Below, in pieces: positions 42,964 through 51,373 of a stretch of 64,000 bases of DNA. How positions within the stretch are numbered: position 1 is the stretch's first letter; each line of letters starts with the position of its first letter. The DNA is from an uncultured Phycisphaerae bacterium (GTDB lineage: Bacteria > Planctomycetota > Phycisphaerae > UBA1845 > Fen-1342): positions 62,001-126,000 of the forward strand of contig CALGJV010000008.1 of assembly GCA_937928595.1 (NCBI GenBank). The letters run 5' to 3'. The position numbers and the translations under genes were made by a program. The notes below the pieces were generated by a model. It saw only the letters and a list, made by a program, of their open reading frames with translations, was not told the origin of the DNA and searched no databases.

Positions 42964-43049
42964 CGCGGTCCGCCGCGCGGGACGGGGTGGCGCCCGGGGC
43001 CGACCCCGCAGCAGGCCGCCGCCGGCCGGCGGCCACGGAGTGTGCAACC

Positions 43050-44648
43050 ATGAGAACCAGCGTCCTCCGTTCGTCTCGCGGGCTGGTCGGCCTGCTGCTC
43101 GTCGCGGCCCTCGCCGGCGCCGCGCAGGCCCAGCTCGTCAAGATGTACCGCCTCGTCGAGCTGAACTCGAGCGACGGCACGCCCAGTCGCGCTTACGCGG
43201 TCAACGACACCGGCCACGTGGTCGGACTGGTCGGCCGCGGGAATGCCGTCCACTCGGCGCACTGGGTCGGGCGGGTCGTGACCGACCTGCACGGCATGGT
43301 CCACTTCGAGCTGCTGCACCCGTACCCGATGTTCGACCAGAACTACAGCATCGCCTATGGCGTCTCGAACGCCGGGCAGGTCGTGGGCACGGCCCGCGTG
43401 CAGAAGAAGTGCGGCGACGACATCCTGCTGCTGACGCAGGCGTACGTCGTGCGGGCCGCCGTGCAGACCGACATCGCGACCCCGTTTCCGGGCGACGCGC
43501 TGACGAACCTGCGCTCGTTCGGCGATCCCTGCCCCGGCAGCCCGAACGGCCCCGCCCCCGACAGCGTCGCCACCAACATCAGCAACAACAACCACATCGT
43601 CGGCTGGGCCGACCGCGCCGACGGCGTCATTCACGCCTTCCTGGTCGCGCCCCGCAACGGGCAGTTCTACGTCGACGTGCTGCCCCCCGTCGGGCCCAGC
43701 GGCAACCCCGGCGACGGCGTCAACGACCTGATGATCGATCTCGGCACGCTCGCGCCCGACGCCGACCCGGTCAGCAGCGCCACCGCCGTCAACGTGTTCG
43801 GTCAGGTCACCGGCTGGTCGTACACGCGGACGCCCGGCGGCCAGGCGGCCTACCACGCCTTCCTCGTCACGCCCCAGGACACGAACAGCGACGGCGAGCC
43901 GGACCTCTGGTTCATCGACGGCGGCGGCTACAACACCCTCATGCTCGACCTCGGCACCCTCGGCGGACCGAACAGCTGGGGCCGCGCCATCAACTCGCTC
44001 GGCCACGTCGTCGGCGAGTCCGACTACACCAACTCCGCCGGCGAGCACTACACGCGCGCCTTCCTCTGGCAGAGCGGCAGCATGCGCGACCTCGGCACCC
44101 TTCGCTCCAACCCGACCAAGGGCTTCTCCGCCGCCTCGGGCATCAACGACCAGGGCGTCGTGGTCGGCTGGGCCGAAAACGACAACTTCGAGCGCCGCGC
44201 CTTCATCTATGAGGGCGGCCAGATGAAAGACCTGAACAATTTGATTTACGTGATCGGCGAAAACGGCGAAGTCCAGTTGCCGCGCATCACGCTCACCGAG
44301 GCCCGTGACATCAACGAGGACGGCGTCATCGTCGGCTGGGGCACCGTCGGCTCCGCCAGCGCCGAAACCCGCGCCTTCCTGCTCAACCCCATCCTCGTGG
44401 ATCCCGCCACCCTTGTCGACAACGACGGCGACGGCACGCCCGACGGCGCCAACGGCCCCACCGGCGGCACCTCCGGCGGCTTCACCGGCCAGGTCATCAC
44501 CGGCACCCCCGGCAACCTGGTCGTGCGACCGGACAGCTCCGGCGGCACGCCCAGCCCGGCGCCGATCGGCCTGTGTGGCGCCGGCTCGCTCACCGCCCTG
44601 CCGCTGATCCTGGCCGGGCTGGCCGGCATGCGGTGGCGGCGCCGCTGA
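43050..44648 (+). CDS. HAF-repeat exported protein with Cys-containing C-terminal hydrophobic tail
   Basis: A 532-residue exported protein. A signal peptide (GLVGLLLVAALAGAAQAQ) is followed by HAF-type repeats ('extracellular repeat, HAF family'): MLDLGTLGGPNSWGRAINSL, DLGTLRSNPTKGFSAASGIN and DLGTLAPDADPVSSATAVN, each ending in GHVVGE- or VVVGWA-like words. The C-terminus is a Gly/Thr-rich linker and then LCGAGSLTALPLILAGLAGMRWRRR-like sequence: a hydrophobic helix flanked by a Cys-Gly and by Arg, not a PEP motif. This resembles GlyGly/MYXO-type sorting tails and may be a different sorting signal. The ATG is preceded by CGGAG nine bases away. Confidence 0.75.
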   Translation: MRTSVLRSSRGLVGLLLVAALAGAAQAQLVKMYRLVELNSSDGTPSRAYAVNDTGHVVGLVGRGNAVHSAHWVGRVVTDLHGMVHFELLHPYPMFDQNYSIAYGVSNAGQVVGTARVQKKCGDDILLLTQAYVVRAAVQTDIATPFPGDALTNLRSFGDPCPGSPNGPAPDSVATNISNNNHIVGWADRADGVIHAFLVAPRNGQFYVDVLPPVGPSGNPGDGVNDLMIDLGTLAPDADPVSSATAVNVFGQVTGWSYTRTPGGQAAYHAFLVTPQDTNSDGEPDLWFIDGGGYNTLMLDLGTLGGPNSWGRAINSLGHVVGESDYTNSAGEHYTRAFLWQSGSMRDLGTLRSNPTKGFSAASGINDQGVVVGWAENDNFERRAFIYEGGQMKDLNNLIYVIGENGEVQLPRITLTEARDINEDGVIVGWGTVGSASAETRAFLLNPILVDPATLVDNDGDGTPDGANGPTGGTSGGFTGQVITGTPGNLVVRPDSSGGTPSPAPIGLCGAGSLTALPLILAGLAGMRWRRR

Positions 44649-44684
44649 AACGCCCCCAATCCGTAACGGGGGAACACGGCGGCT

Positions 44685-44707
44685 GCGGACGTGCGTAACC
44701 CGTCCGC
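44685..44707 (+). terminator. hairpin after the HAF-repeat gene
   Basis: Perfect 7-bp stem GCGGACG (44685-44691) with CGTCCGC (44701-44707), 9-base loop, 37 bases after the stop. No U-run. Confidence 0.45.
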
Positions 44708-44792
44708 GGCCGCTCGCTTGCGCGCCCGGCGGTGTCCGATAACGGCTGAAGGTAATTCGCCTTCGGGACGGCGCGCCATCCCCGGCGGGCGG

Positions 44793-44798
44793 TACAAT
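44793..44798 (+). promoter_or_regulatory. -10 element upstream of the PEP-CTERM gene
   Basis: TACAAT in GCGG/GAACC flanks, 86 bases before the ATG at 44879 and after the HAF-gene hairpin. No -35 hexamer is visible. Confidence 0.5.
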
Positions 44799-44878
44799 GA
44801 ACCGGTATGGTCGGCAGTGTTGTGTTGTCTAGGGCATCGGAGGAGAGCCCCGCGTTCCCAACCCGAGGAGAGAGAGCC

Positions 44879-45511
44879 ATGCGACGTTTCATGATCACCG
44901 CTCTATTGCTCGCGCTGCCGTTGTCCGCGAGCGCGGCCGTTCTGAACGCGGATTTCGAGGATCAGCCCGGGCCGAAGTTCTCGAGCTGCAAGGATTGGCA
45001 GGTCGGGCTCGGCGGCGGGTGGGCGGACCACGCCACGTTCGCCGCGCCGAACAACGGCACGCTCGGCCTGAACTTCGGGTTCTACAGCGTCGACCTGAAC
45101 CAGATGCTCGGGCAGGTGACGACGGACGTCTTCGCGCCGAACACCATCTACACGTTCTCGACGTGGGCGATCGGTGGCGGCGGCAGTGACGTGACCATCC
45201 CGTACGAGATCGGTTACCTTTCCGGCGGCACGAGCGTGGCAAACAACTTCGTGCTGCTGGCCGGCGCCCTCAACGTCGCTCCGGGCCGCAACGCGGGTGG
45301 CGCCTGGGGCCCGATGGCCGGCGTGACGTACACGACCGGTGCGAGCGGGCCGGAGATCGGCCTCCCGATCGTCATCCGCCTCGGCGGCGTGAACCAGGGC
45401 GGCGCGGGCGGCGGCGGTGCGTGGGTCGACAACGCCTCGCTGACGATCATCCCCGAGCCGGCGGGCCTGGCCCTGCTGGCCGTGGGCCTGCTGGCGCTCC
45501 GCCGGCGGTAG
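44879..45511 (+). CDS. PEP-CTERM sorting domain protein
   Basis: A 210-residue secreted protein: signal peptide MRRFMITALLLALPLSASAA, a beta-rich middle (DFEDQPGPKFSSCKDWQVGL; PNTIYTFSTWAIGGGGSDV; GGGAWVDNASLTI) resembling carbohydrate-binding jelly-roll modules, and the C-terminal IIPEPAGLALLAVGLLALRRR-type tag for exosortase processing. GAGGAG lies eight bases before the ATG. It is convergent with the subtilase gene; two strong hairpins fill the gap. It is not similar to the pair at 20-22 kb outside the tag. Confidence 0.85.
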   Translation: MRRFMITALLLALPLSASAAVLNADFEDQPGPKFSSCKDWQVGLGGGWADHATFAAPNNGTLGLNFGFYSVDLNQMLGQVTTDVFAPNTIYTFSTWAIGGGGSDVTIPYEIGYLSGGTSVANNFVLLAGALNVAPGRNAGGAWGPMAGVTYTTGASGPEIGLPIVIRLGGVNQGGAGGGGAWVDNASLTIIPEPAGLALLAVGLLALRRR

Positions 45512-45537
45512 TCCGCGTTTGGATTAGCCCGCGGAGC

Positions 45538-45627
45538 GGCGCACCCCGCGCAGCCTGCGGGTGCGCCCCCGAGCCCCGAGGGTGCCCCACCCCGTCGCCG
45601 CACCGCACCACGGTCGGCACGGGGTGG
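45538..45627. terminator. two tandem hairpins between convergent genes
   Basis: Hairpin 1: GGCGCACCC (45538-45546) with GGGTGCGCC (45559-45567). Hairpin 2: CCACCCCGT (45587-45595) with ACGGGGTGG (45619-45627). Both stems are perfect 9-bp. They separate the PEP-CTERM gene (+) and the subtilase (-), so one may serve each direction. Confidence 0.6.
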
Positions 45628-45658
45628 AGGACCACCGAACACTCCCAATCCCACCTTC

Positions 45659-48600
45659 TCACGGACACCCGCACGCGCCCGCGAGACACGCCACGAACGG
45701 GTCGATGTCGTCGAAATCGACCGCGCCGTCGCAGTCCAGGTCCGCGTGGAGGTGCTCGCAGCCCGGGTACTGGGCGTAGTACCCCTCCGCCCCGCCCAGC
45801 GCCAGCACGAACGCGTCGATGTCATCGAAATCGACGCGCCCGTCGCAGTTGAGATCGCCCCGGATCGACGGCGGCGTGCAGGTGACGTGCTCGATCACGA
45901 AATCATCGACCAACGCCTCGATCAGCGAGCCCGGGTCCGTGTCATTCACCGTGAAGCGGACCTGCACGGTCGCGGTCGGCGTGATGTAGTCGCTCACCCG
46001 CCAGCGTGCGAAGACCCACTCGCTCGCGCTGCGCCGCACTTCCTCGACCGTCGTCCACTGCACGCCGTCCGCGGTGATCGCGACCACCAGGCTGTCGTCG
46101 AGGTTGATGCTCATGTGGTACCAGCGCCAGTAGCTCACGACCGCATCGCGCCCCGCCAGATCGATGACCGGCGAGATCAGGTGCGAGGGACCGCCGTCCA
46201 CGTCGAACTGCGACGGCTGCACGCCCGCCAGCGCTCCGGTCACGTAGCACAGATGGCCCGGATCGGGCGTGTGATCGTCCTCCGGCTGCGTGACGACCGT
46301 ACCGCTCACCACGCGCTGCGGATCCGCCCGCTCCCAGTTGCCGCTGATCGCTCCCGCGAACACGGTCCAGCCGCGCGGCTCCTCGAAGTCATCCGCCAGC
46401 AGCACGGTCCACGCGCCGACCGCGTGCGTGAACGTCTCAACCGGTGCGCCGGCCGGCAGCGTCACCACGCCCTGCGCCGTCGTCGCCACGCTCACGTAAT
46501 AGCTCGGCACCTCCCCGCAGCGGCGCGGTGGAAGCGTCACGCGGTACAGCCCGTCACCAAGCTCCGTCAGCGGCAGCGGCGCGAAGGCCCCGCCGTCCAC
46601 GCGGTACCGGAGCTGCGCGGTCCCCGGCACGATGCTCTGCCCGAAAACCTTGATCCGCACAGCAAGGTCCCACGGCGCGCCCGGCGCCACCACCTCCGGC
46701 AGCCCCTCGGGCAGAGTGATGACGGTCGTCACGTTCGTCGCCCCCGCCCCCACCAGCGCGAACGGCTGCGGGCCGTCCGGCACGCTCGTGCCGACCACCG
46801 CGATCGTCCACTCCCCCGCGGCGGGCTCGGCCACGACCACCTGCTCGATGTTGTTGCGCCGATCCGCCTGCGTCCGCACCGCCGGCGCCGCCGGGTTCAG
46901 CGGGTCGAGCGTCCACGGGTAGTACCGCGTGCCATCCGGCCCCGTGACCTCCAGGTCAAGATCGTTCACGAGCGTCACGGCCGCGTTCGGTACGGCCGGC
47001 ACGTCGTCCCACGCCAGCGTCGTCCGCAGCTCCGGCGTCCCCGGTGCGACCGTGACCGTCCGCACGTACCGGCCGCCCTGATCCACGGCCGCCTCCGCGA
47101 ACGCACCGCTGCGGAGCAGATCCACCGCGGCCTGCACGCGCACCGAGCCGTAGCCGAACTGGTAGTCCGGCCCCGGATTCCCGAGATCCACGGCCGTGTG
47201 TGCGAAAAGCGCCCGGATGAGGGCGTTGCGCGGCAGCGGCTGCCCGGGGAACTGGCGCATGAAGTCCTCGAGCACCAGCGCCGCCAGCCCGCAGACGGTC
47301 GGGGCCGCCATCGACGTCCCGCACAAGGTGGCGTAGGCCGTATCGCTCATCGAGCTGCACGAGGTTACGCCGAAGTCGCCGTCGCTCTGGCAGCCCGGCG
47401 CGCAGACGTCCGGCTTGATCCGGCCGTCGTCCGTCGGGCCCCAGCTGCTGAAGGTCGTCATCGAGTCGTCGTTGGAGTTCACCGCGCCGACGGTCAGATG
47501 GTTCTTGGCGCCCGCGGGCGGCGCGATGCTGTAGTACGCGTCGTAGCCCTCGACGTTGCAGCGCGTGCCGTAGCGCTCGTTGCCCCCGGCCCAGACCACG
47601 CGGAACGGCGTCCCGAGCGCACCGCGGACGATCCCGTCGATCAGAGCGTCCGTCACGCCGTAGTCGCCCTGCCACGCACAGTCGAACCCGTTCGCCTCCA
47701 CGTTGCTGCCCAGCGAAGCGTTGGCCAGCACCGCCCCGCCGAGGTGAATCGCGTCCGCAAAGTCCGTCTCCAAGTCGCCCGGGTTCGTGTACAGCGGCCC
47801 GCTCGACCCGGCCCCTTGAAGCCCGTACGACAGCAGCGTCACGCCCGGCGCCATGCCGCGATACAGCGGGGCGGCCACGCCGGCCCCGCCGATCGTGCCC
47901 GCCACGTGCGTCGCGTGCAGGCTCATCCCCGAGTTGTCCAGCGCGCTCAGCCGCCCCTGGAAGTCCACGTGCGTCGCGCGCGCCGTCCCGCCGTCATACA
48001 CCAGCACCGTCACCCCCGCGCCGGTCAGGTCGTACGGCGGCGCCTGCACCGCGTCCGCCTGTGTCCGCGCCCGGTTGCCGTCGTTCGTCGGCGTCAGCAG
48101 CGGCAGCGGCGGCTCGATCCACTGCACCGCATCCAACGCGGCCAAAGCCGCCACGGCCGTTTCCGGCAACTCCACGACCAGGCCGTTGACCGTCCGCAGC
48201 TCGGCCTGCACCGTCGCACCACACGCCGCGACCGCCCCACGCCCGACGCTCAGCTCGACGTCCGCGTGGAACACCACGTACGCGGCGATGCGGCGCGGTC
48301 CGGCCGCCGGCCGCTCCACGACCGCCCACTCCGGCGCGTCGCCCGCGGCCAGCGCGGGGTGCAGTTTCCACGCCGGCGCCGGCCGAACAACCCCGACCAG
48401 CCCCGGCAGCCCCGCCAGCCCCGACGCGTCCAGCGTCCGCGTGTCCAGCCTCGCGAAGTACGTGCCGCCCCCGAGCGCCCGCAGCAGGCGGACGCCGCGG
48501 CCCGCCAGTTCCGCCCGCTCCGCCGCGCTGCGCGCCCGGTCGAACTGGAGCACCACGTGCGGCCGCCCGGCCTGCGCGGCCGTCCACGCCGCGGCCACCG

Positions 48601-48742
48601 ACTCGACGTCCAGCGCCGGCACCACGGCCGACCCCGCGCGCCACGCCACGGCCTCCGCCCCCGGCGCGCGTGACACCGTTCCGGCCGCCAGCACCACCAG
48701 CCCGATCCAGAGGCCGCCCCGCATCCCTCGCCCGGTCATCAT
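45659..48742 (-). CDS. subtilisin-like (S8) serine peptidase with dockerin-like C-terminus
   Basis: A 1027-residue secreted peptidase. After a signal peptide (GLWIGLVVLAAGTVSRAPGA) and a long propeptide-like region (about 40-230), the S8 domain carries the complete triad: Asp250 in VLVYDGGTA, His276 in LHATHVAGTIG and Ser477 in GTSMAAPTV. A P/homoB-like beta domain follows (LVNDLDLEVTGPDG; WTIAVVGTSV). A further beta domain (about 700-950) resembles a jelly-roll. The C-terminus has two dockerin-like EF-hand units (GDLNCDGRVDFDDIDAFV, DLDCDGAVDFDDIDPFV). The first of two adjacent ATG codons has GAGGG eight bases upstream. It lies 95 bases downstream of the Cys-repeat protein gene on the same strand. 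Confidence 0.88.
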   Translation of the reverse strand: MMTGRGMRGGLWIGLVVLAAGTVSRAPGAEAVAWRAGSAVVPALDVESVAAAWTAAQAGRPHVVLQFDRARSAAERAELAGRGVRLLRALGGGTYFARLDTRTLDASGLAGLPGLVGVVRPAPAWKLHPALAAGDAPEWAVVERPAAGPRRIAAYVVFHADVELSVGRGAVAACGATVQAELRTVNGLVVELPETAVAALAALDAVQWIEPPLPLLTPTNDGNRARTQADAVQAPPYDLTGAGVTVLVYDGGTARATHVDFQGRLSALDNSGMSLHATHVAGTIGGAGVAAPLYRGMAPGVTLLSYGLQGAGSSGPLYTNPGDLETDFADAIHLGGAVLANASLGSNVEANGFDCAWQGDYGVTDALIDGIVRGALGTPFRVVWAGGNERYGTRCNVEGYDAYYSIAPPAGAKNHLTVGAVNSNDDSMTTFSSWGPTDDGRIKPDVCAPGCQSDGDFGVTSCSSMSDTAYATLCGTSMAAPTVCGLAALVLEDFMRQFPGQPLPRNALIRALFAHTAVDLGNPGPDYQFGYGSVRVQAAVDLLRSGAFAEAAVDQGGRYVRTVTVAPGTPELRTTLAWDDVPAVPNAAVTLVNDLDLEVTGPDGTRYYPWTLDPLNPAAPAVRTQADRRNNIEQVVVAEPAAGEWTIAVVGTSVPDGPQPFALVGAGATNVTTVITLPEGLPEVVAPGAPWDLAVRIKVFGQSIVPGTAQLRYRVDGGAFAPLPLTELGDGLYRVTLPPRRCGEVPSYYVSVATTAQGVVTLPAGAPVETFTHAVGAWTVLLADDFEEPRGWTVFAGAISGNWERADPQRVVSGTVVTQPEDDHTPDPGHLCYVTGALAGVQPSQFDVDGGPSHLISPVIDLAGRDAVVSYWRWYHMSINLDDSLVVAITADGVQWTTVEEVRRSASEWVFARWRVSDYITPTATVQVRFTVNDTDPGSLIEALVDDFVIEHVTCTPPSIRGDLNCDGRVDFDDIDAFVLALGGAEGYYAQYPGCEHLHADLDCDGAVDFDDIDPFVACLAGACGCP

Positions 48743-48775
48743 GGCCCATCCCTCGCGTCGCTCGTCCCGAAACAC

Positions 48776-48814
48776 GGCCGGCCGAGGACCACCGTGCGGC
48801 GATCCCCGGCCGGC
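48776..48814 (-). terminator. GC-rich hairpin after the Cys-repeat protein gene
   Basis: GGCCGGCC at 48776-48783 can pair with GGCCGGC at 48808-48814. It lies directly downstream of the 48838 stop on the minus strand and before the subtilase start. It contains no U-run. Confidence 0.35.
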
Positions 48815-48837
48815 GTCTCACGCCCGCACGGAAGAAA

Positions 48838-51138
48838 CTACCGCGACCCGATCAGCGCCACGAACGGATCGATGTCATCGAAGTTCACGGCACCGTCGAG
48901 GTTGCAGTCCGCGTTCCGCCAGTAGCAATCGACGTGCACCGCGTTGTACGCCGCGGCGCCGCTCAGCGCCAGCACGAAAGCATCGATGTCATCGAGGTCG
49001 ACCCGGCCGTCGCAGTTCAGATCGCCCGGCACCGGGCCCGGGGCCCACGCGGCCGCGTTCGTCGAGTTGCTCTCCGGGTACGGGTGCGTCATCGGCGTCC
49101 AGGTGCCGCCCGGTCCCTGGGCCAGATCATAGACGAACATCGGGTTCTCCGCGCCGTAGACCGTCAGCGCGTAGACCTTGTTGTACCCGCACGCCAGCCC
49201 CCGCGCCGCCGAGTTGCTGGACGGCACCGAGCCGGCCACGTGGGTGATCACGCCCGTGTCGATGTCGATCGACTTCAGCCCCCTGGGCGTCCCGTACTCG
49301 GTGTAGCCGTACAGCTTCCCGTCGGCCGCGTTGTAGTCCAGCGCGAAGAACAGGAACGGGTCGGTCGCGACCAGCAGCGTCATCGCGCCCGTGAGGGGGT
49401 TGATCTCGTAGATGCCCCGCGGGCTGGACCAGTTGGAGTAGCCGAACAGCCGCCCGCGTCCGTACGCCAGCGCGTGCAGGTCCCGTTCCGTATTGCACAG
49501 CAGCACCGGCGGGCCCTCGAGCGGCGCCAGGTAAAGCGGCGAGTGGCTGAAGTCCTCACCGCACATGTACACCGCCCCGTCCGGCCGGCCGGCCGCCCCG
49601 TTGATGGCCAACACGAAGCCGTCCTGCCACGTGACGTTCGGGAAGCCCGCCAGGTTCGTCGTCCGCGTCGGCAGGCTGCCGTACTGCACGCCCGTGAACA
49701 GCGGGCGCTGCGGTCCGGTCGGCGGGGGCGTCGTGGCGGGAACCACCGACAGGTCGTCGTAATAAACGGGCGTCGCGTGCGGCGCGTACAGGTCGATGTT
49801 GCCGATCTGAAGCTGCCCGACCGCGCCGACGATCCAGTCGCCGGTGTACAGGAGCTGATCGTTGTAATATTCGTGCACCGTGCCGAGGGTCGTGGTGAAG
49901 TCCACCTCGATACGGATCTCCACCCACTGGTCGTAAAGGATCGGCAGCGTGCTCGTGCCGCTCGGATCGCGCAGCGCATCCTTCACGCGCCCCGTCGCCG
50001 GGTCGAAGTGCAGTTCCACCGTCCAGAAATACGGCCCATTGTGCTGGTAGTAACTGTTCACGATGAAGTAGGTCGCGCCCGACAGCCCGCTCGGGATGTA
50101 CTGCCACGCCCGGATCGTCCAGCGTCCGCCGTCGAAGTTAGTGAACGGATGGATCGCGTCGGCCGTGTCGTTCACCACGATCGAGTGCGGCGCCGACCGG
50201 TACCGCGCGCTGGTGACCGTGCCCGCCGCCGCCGGGTCGTTGTCCCAGCCGGTCCAGCCGCCGACGTTGTACAGATAGGTGCCGTCCGCGTAGCTGTCGA
50301 AGTTGTCGCTCCACCCCCCGCCCGGCGGGCCCGCCACGCACGGGTTCGGCCAGCATGGGCTTCCGTCGCCCTGGTACGTGCCGCCGGCCGCCGCGCACCG
50401 GGCCGCCGTCAACTCCAAGCACCCCGCCGTCGCGAAACAGCACGCCCCGGTCAGCGGCGGCGGGCACGGGTTCGGCGTGCAGCTCGTGTTGTCGCCGTAG
50501 TACGCGCCACCCAGCGACGCGCAACCGCTGACGGTCACAACCACGCACTGCGCTTCACCGTAGCAGCAGGCCCCGGTCGGCGGCGGCGGCCCCTGCTGGG
50601 CGAACGACGCGCCCGTCAGTGCGATGCTGTAGGCCCCGCTGCCGCCCGCGCTGCCGGCCCAGCTCGCCAACGGACCCGGCGCGCCGGGCCCGTCCGGCGC
50701 ACGTTCGGTGCCCCACGGGGTGTCGTTCCAGATCTCCAGCCCGCCGGCGTTTCGCGGGTCGTAGTCGTACGCCGACATCGCGAGGTAGTACCGGCCGGGC
50801 GCGGTCACGAACTGCGACGTGATCCACGACGCCGCGCCGCACCCGTCCTCGGACATCGAGACGCCGTTCCCGTTCTCGTCGAACAGGTACAGGCAGCTAT
50901 CGATGCTCGTCAGTCCGCAAGTCTTCGCGGAGAACCCGGCCGGATCGTCGATCTGAATCGCATACAGGTCCACGTCGCTGCCGCTGGTCAGCGTGCCGGA
51001 AATGGTCGTCAGCACGCCGGGGCCCACCGTGATCTGGCCGGTAAGCAGGTCGGGCGCGTCGCCGTCTTCGACCCACGTCTGCCCGGGCGCCAACGAGGCC
51101 GCCAGGATCAGCACCGTCGCCAAGCCGAATCTTCGCAT
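48838..51138 (-). CDS. exported protein with Cys-rich GACC repeats and dockerin-like C-terminus
   Basis: A 766-residue secreted protein. It has a signal peptide (FGLATVLILAASLAPGQ), a PPC-like domain (residues about 25-190, SDVDLYAIQIDDPAGF; APGRYYLAMSAYDYD), and then two 40-residue Cys-rich repeats of pattern TGACC, C, C, GG-Y-GD, C-PNPC (about 195-290). A jelly-roll-like module follows (about 300-480) with a carbohydrate-binding look (FDSYADGTYLYNVGGWTGW), then a beta-propeller-like region (about 490-700). It ends in two dockerin-like units (GDLNCDGRVDLDDIDAFV, DCNLDGAVNFDDIDPFV). The start has GGAGG seven bases upstream. Substrate and partner are unknown. Confidence 0.78.
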   Translation of the reverse strand: MRRFGLATVLILAASLAPGQTWVEDGDAPDLLTGQITVGPGVLTTISGTLTSGSDVDLYAIQIDDPAGFSAKTCGLTSIDSCLYLFDENGNGVSMSEDGCGAASWITSQFVTAPGRYYLAMSAYDYDPRNAGGLEIWNDTPWGTERAPDGPGAPGPLASWAGSAGGSGAYSIALTGASFAQQGPPPPTGACCYGEAQCVVVTVSGCASLGGAYYGDNTSCTPNPCPPPLTGACCFATAGCLELTAARCAAAGGTYQGDGSPCWPNPCVAGPPGGGWSDNFDSYADGTYLYNVGGWTGWDNDPAAAGTVTSARYRSAPHSIVVNDTADAIHPFTNFDGGRWTIRAWQYIPSGLSGATYFIVNSYYQHNGPYFWTVELHFDPATGRVKDALRDPSGTSTLPILYDQWVEIRIEVDFTTTLGTVHEYYNDQLLYTGDWIVGAVGQLQIGNIDLYAPHATPVYYDDLSVVPATTPPPTGPQRPLFTGVQYGSLPTRTTNLAGFPNVTWQDGFVLAINGAAGRPDGAVYMCGEDFSHSPLYLAPLEGPPVLLCNTERDLHALAYGRGRLFGYSNWSSPRGIYEINPLTGAMTLLVATDPFLFFALDYNAADGKLYGYTEYGTPRGLKSIDIDTGVITHVAGSVPSSNSAARGLACGYNKVYALTVYGAENPMFVYDLAQGPGGTWTPMTHPYPESNSTNAAAWAPGPVPGDLNCDGRVDLDDIDAFVLALSGAAAYNAVHVDCYWRNADCNLDGAVNFDDIDPFVALIGSR

Positions 51139-51373
51139 GTTCCGTCCTCCAGGTTCCGTCGTCCCTGCCCCCGCCTCGCGCGAAACGCCCCGTCGGCGCT
51201 CCGCCCGCCTGTGCGGGCCGCCCTCGCCGGCCCACACGACCAATGGCTGCGGCCATCGTACTGCATTGCAAAATCCATTGCAATATCAGCATACTTACTC
51301 GTGTTAGACATAATCCATACAATGACTTGTATTGATGGTTGAAAACCGACCGCGCGTGCGTTAATGTCTCGGC
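51139..51373. other. intergenic region with an AT-rich island between divergent genes
   Basis: The left part is GC-rich, but from about 51260 to 51345 the sequence is markedly AT-rich for this genome. It contains two direct CATTGCAA words (51264-51271 and 51276-51283), the palindrome ATTGCAAT (51277-51284), CATAAT (51309-51314, a -10-like hexamer) and the ATACAA/TTGTAT dyad at 51317-51332. It is divergent promoter territory between the Cys-repeat protein (-) and the unknown 411-residue protein (+). Confidence 0.5.
51317..51332. promoter_or_regulatory. perfect dyad, candidate operator
   Basis: ATACAA (51317-51322), TGAC, TTGTAT (51327-51332). It lies 42 bases before the ATG of the 411-residue protein, in the AT-rich island. 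The spacing and symmetry fit a homodimeric regulator, possibly the product of that gene; this is inference. Confidence 0.4.

Noticed and set aside
45746-48673. 975-codon open frame on the plus strand opposite the subtilase
   Set aside because: The subtilase frame has a complete catalytic triad and signal peptide; the other frame is Arg/His/Pro-rich with no motif.
48838-51138. Cellulosome interpretation of dockerin-like ends
   Set aside because: No cohesin domain and no glycoside hydrolase were seen in the window; the units are therefore called dockerin-like only.
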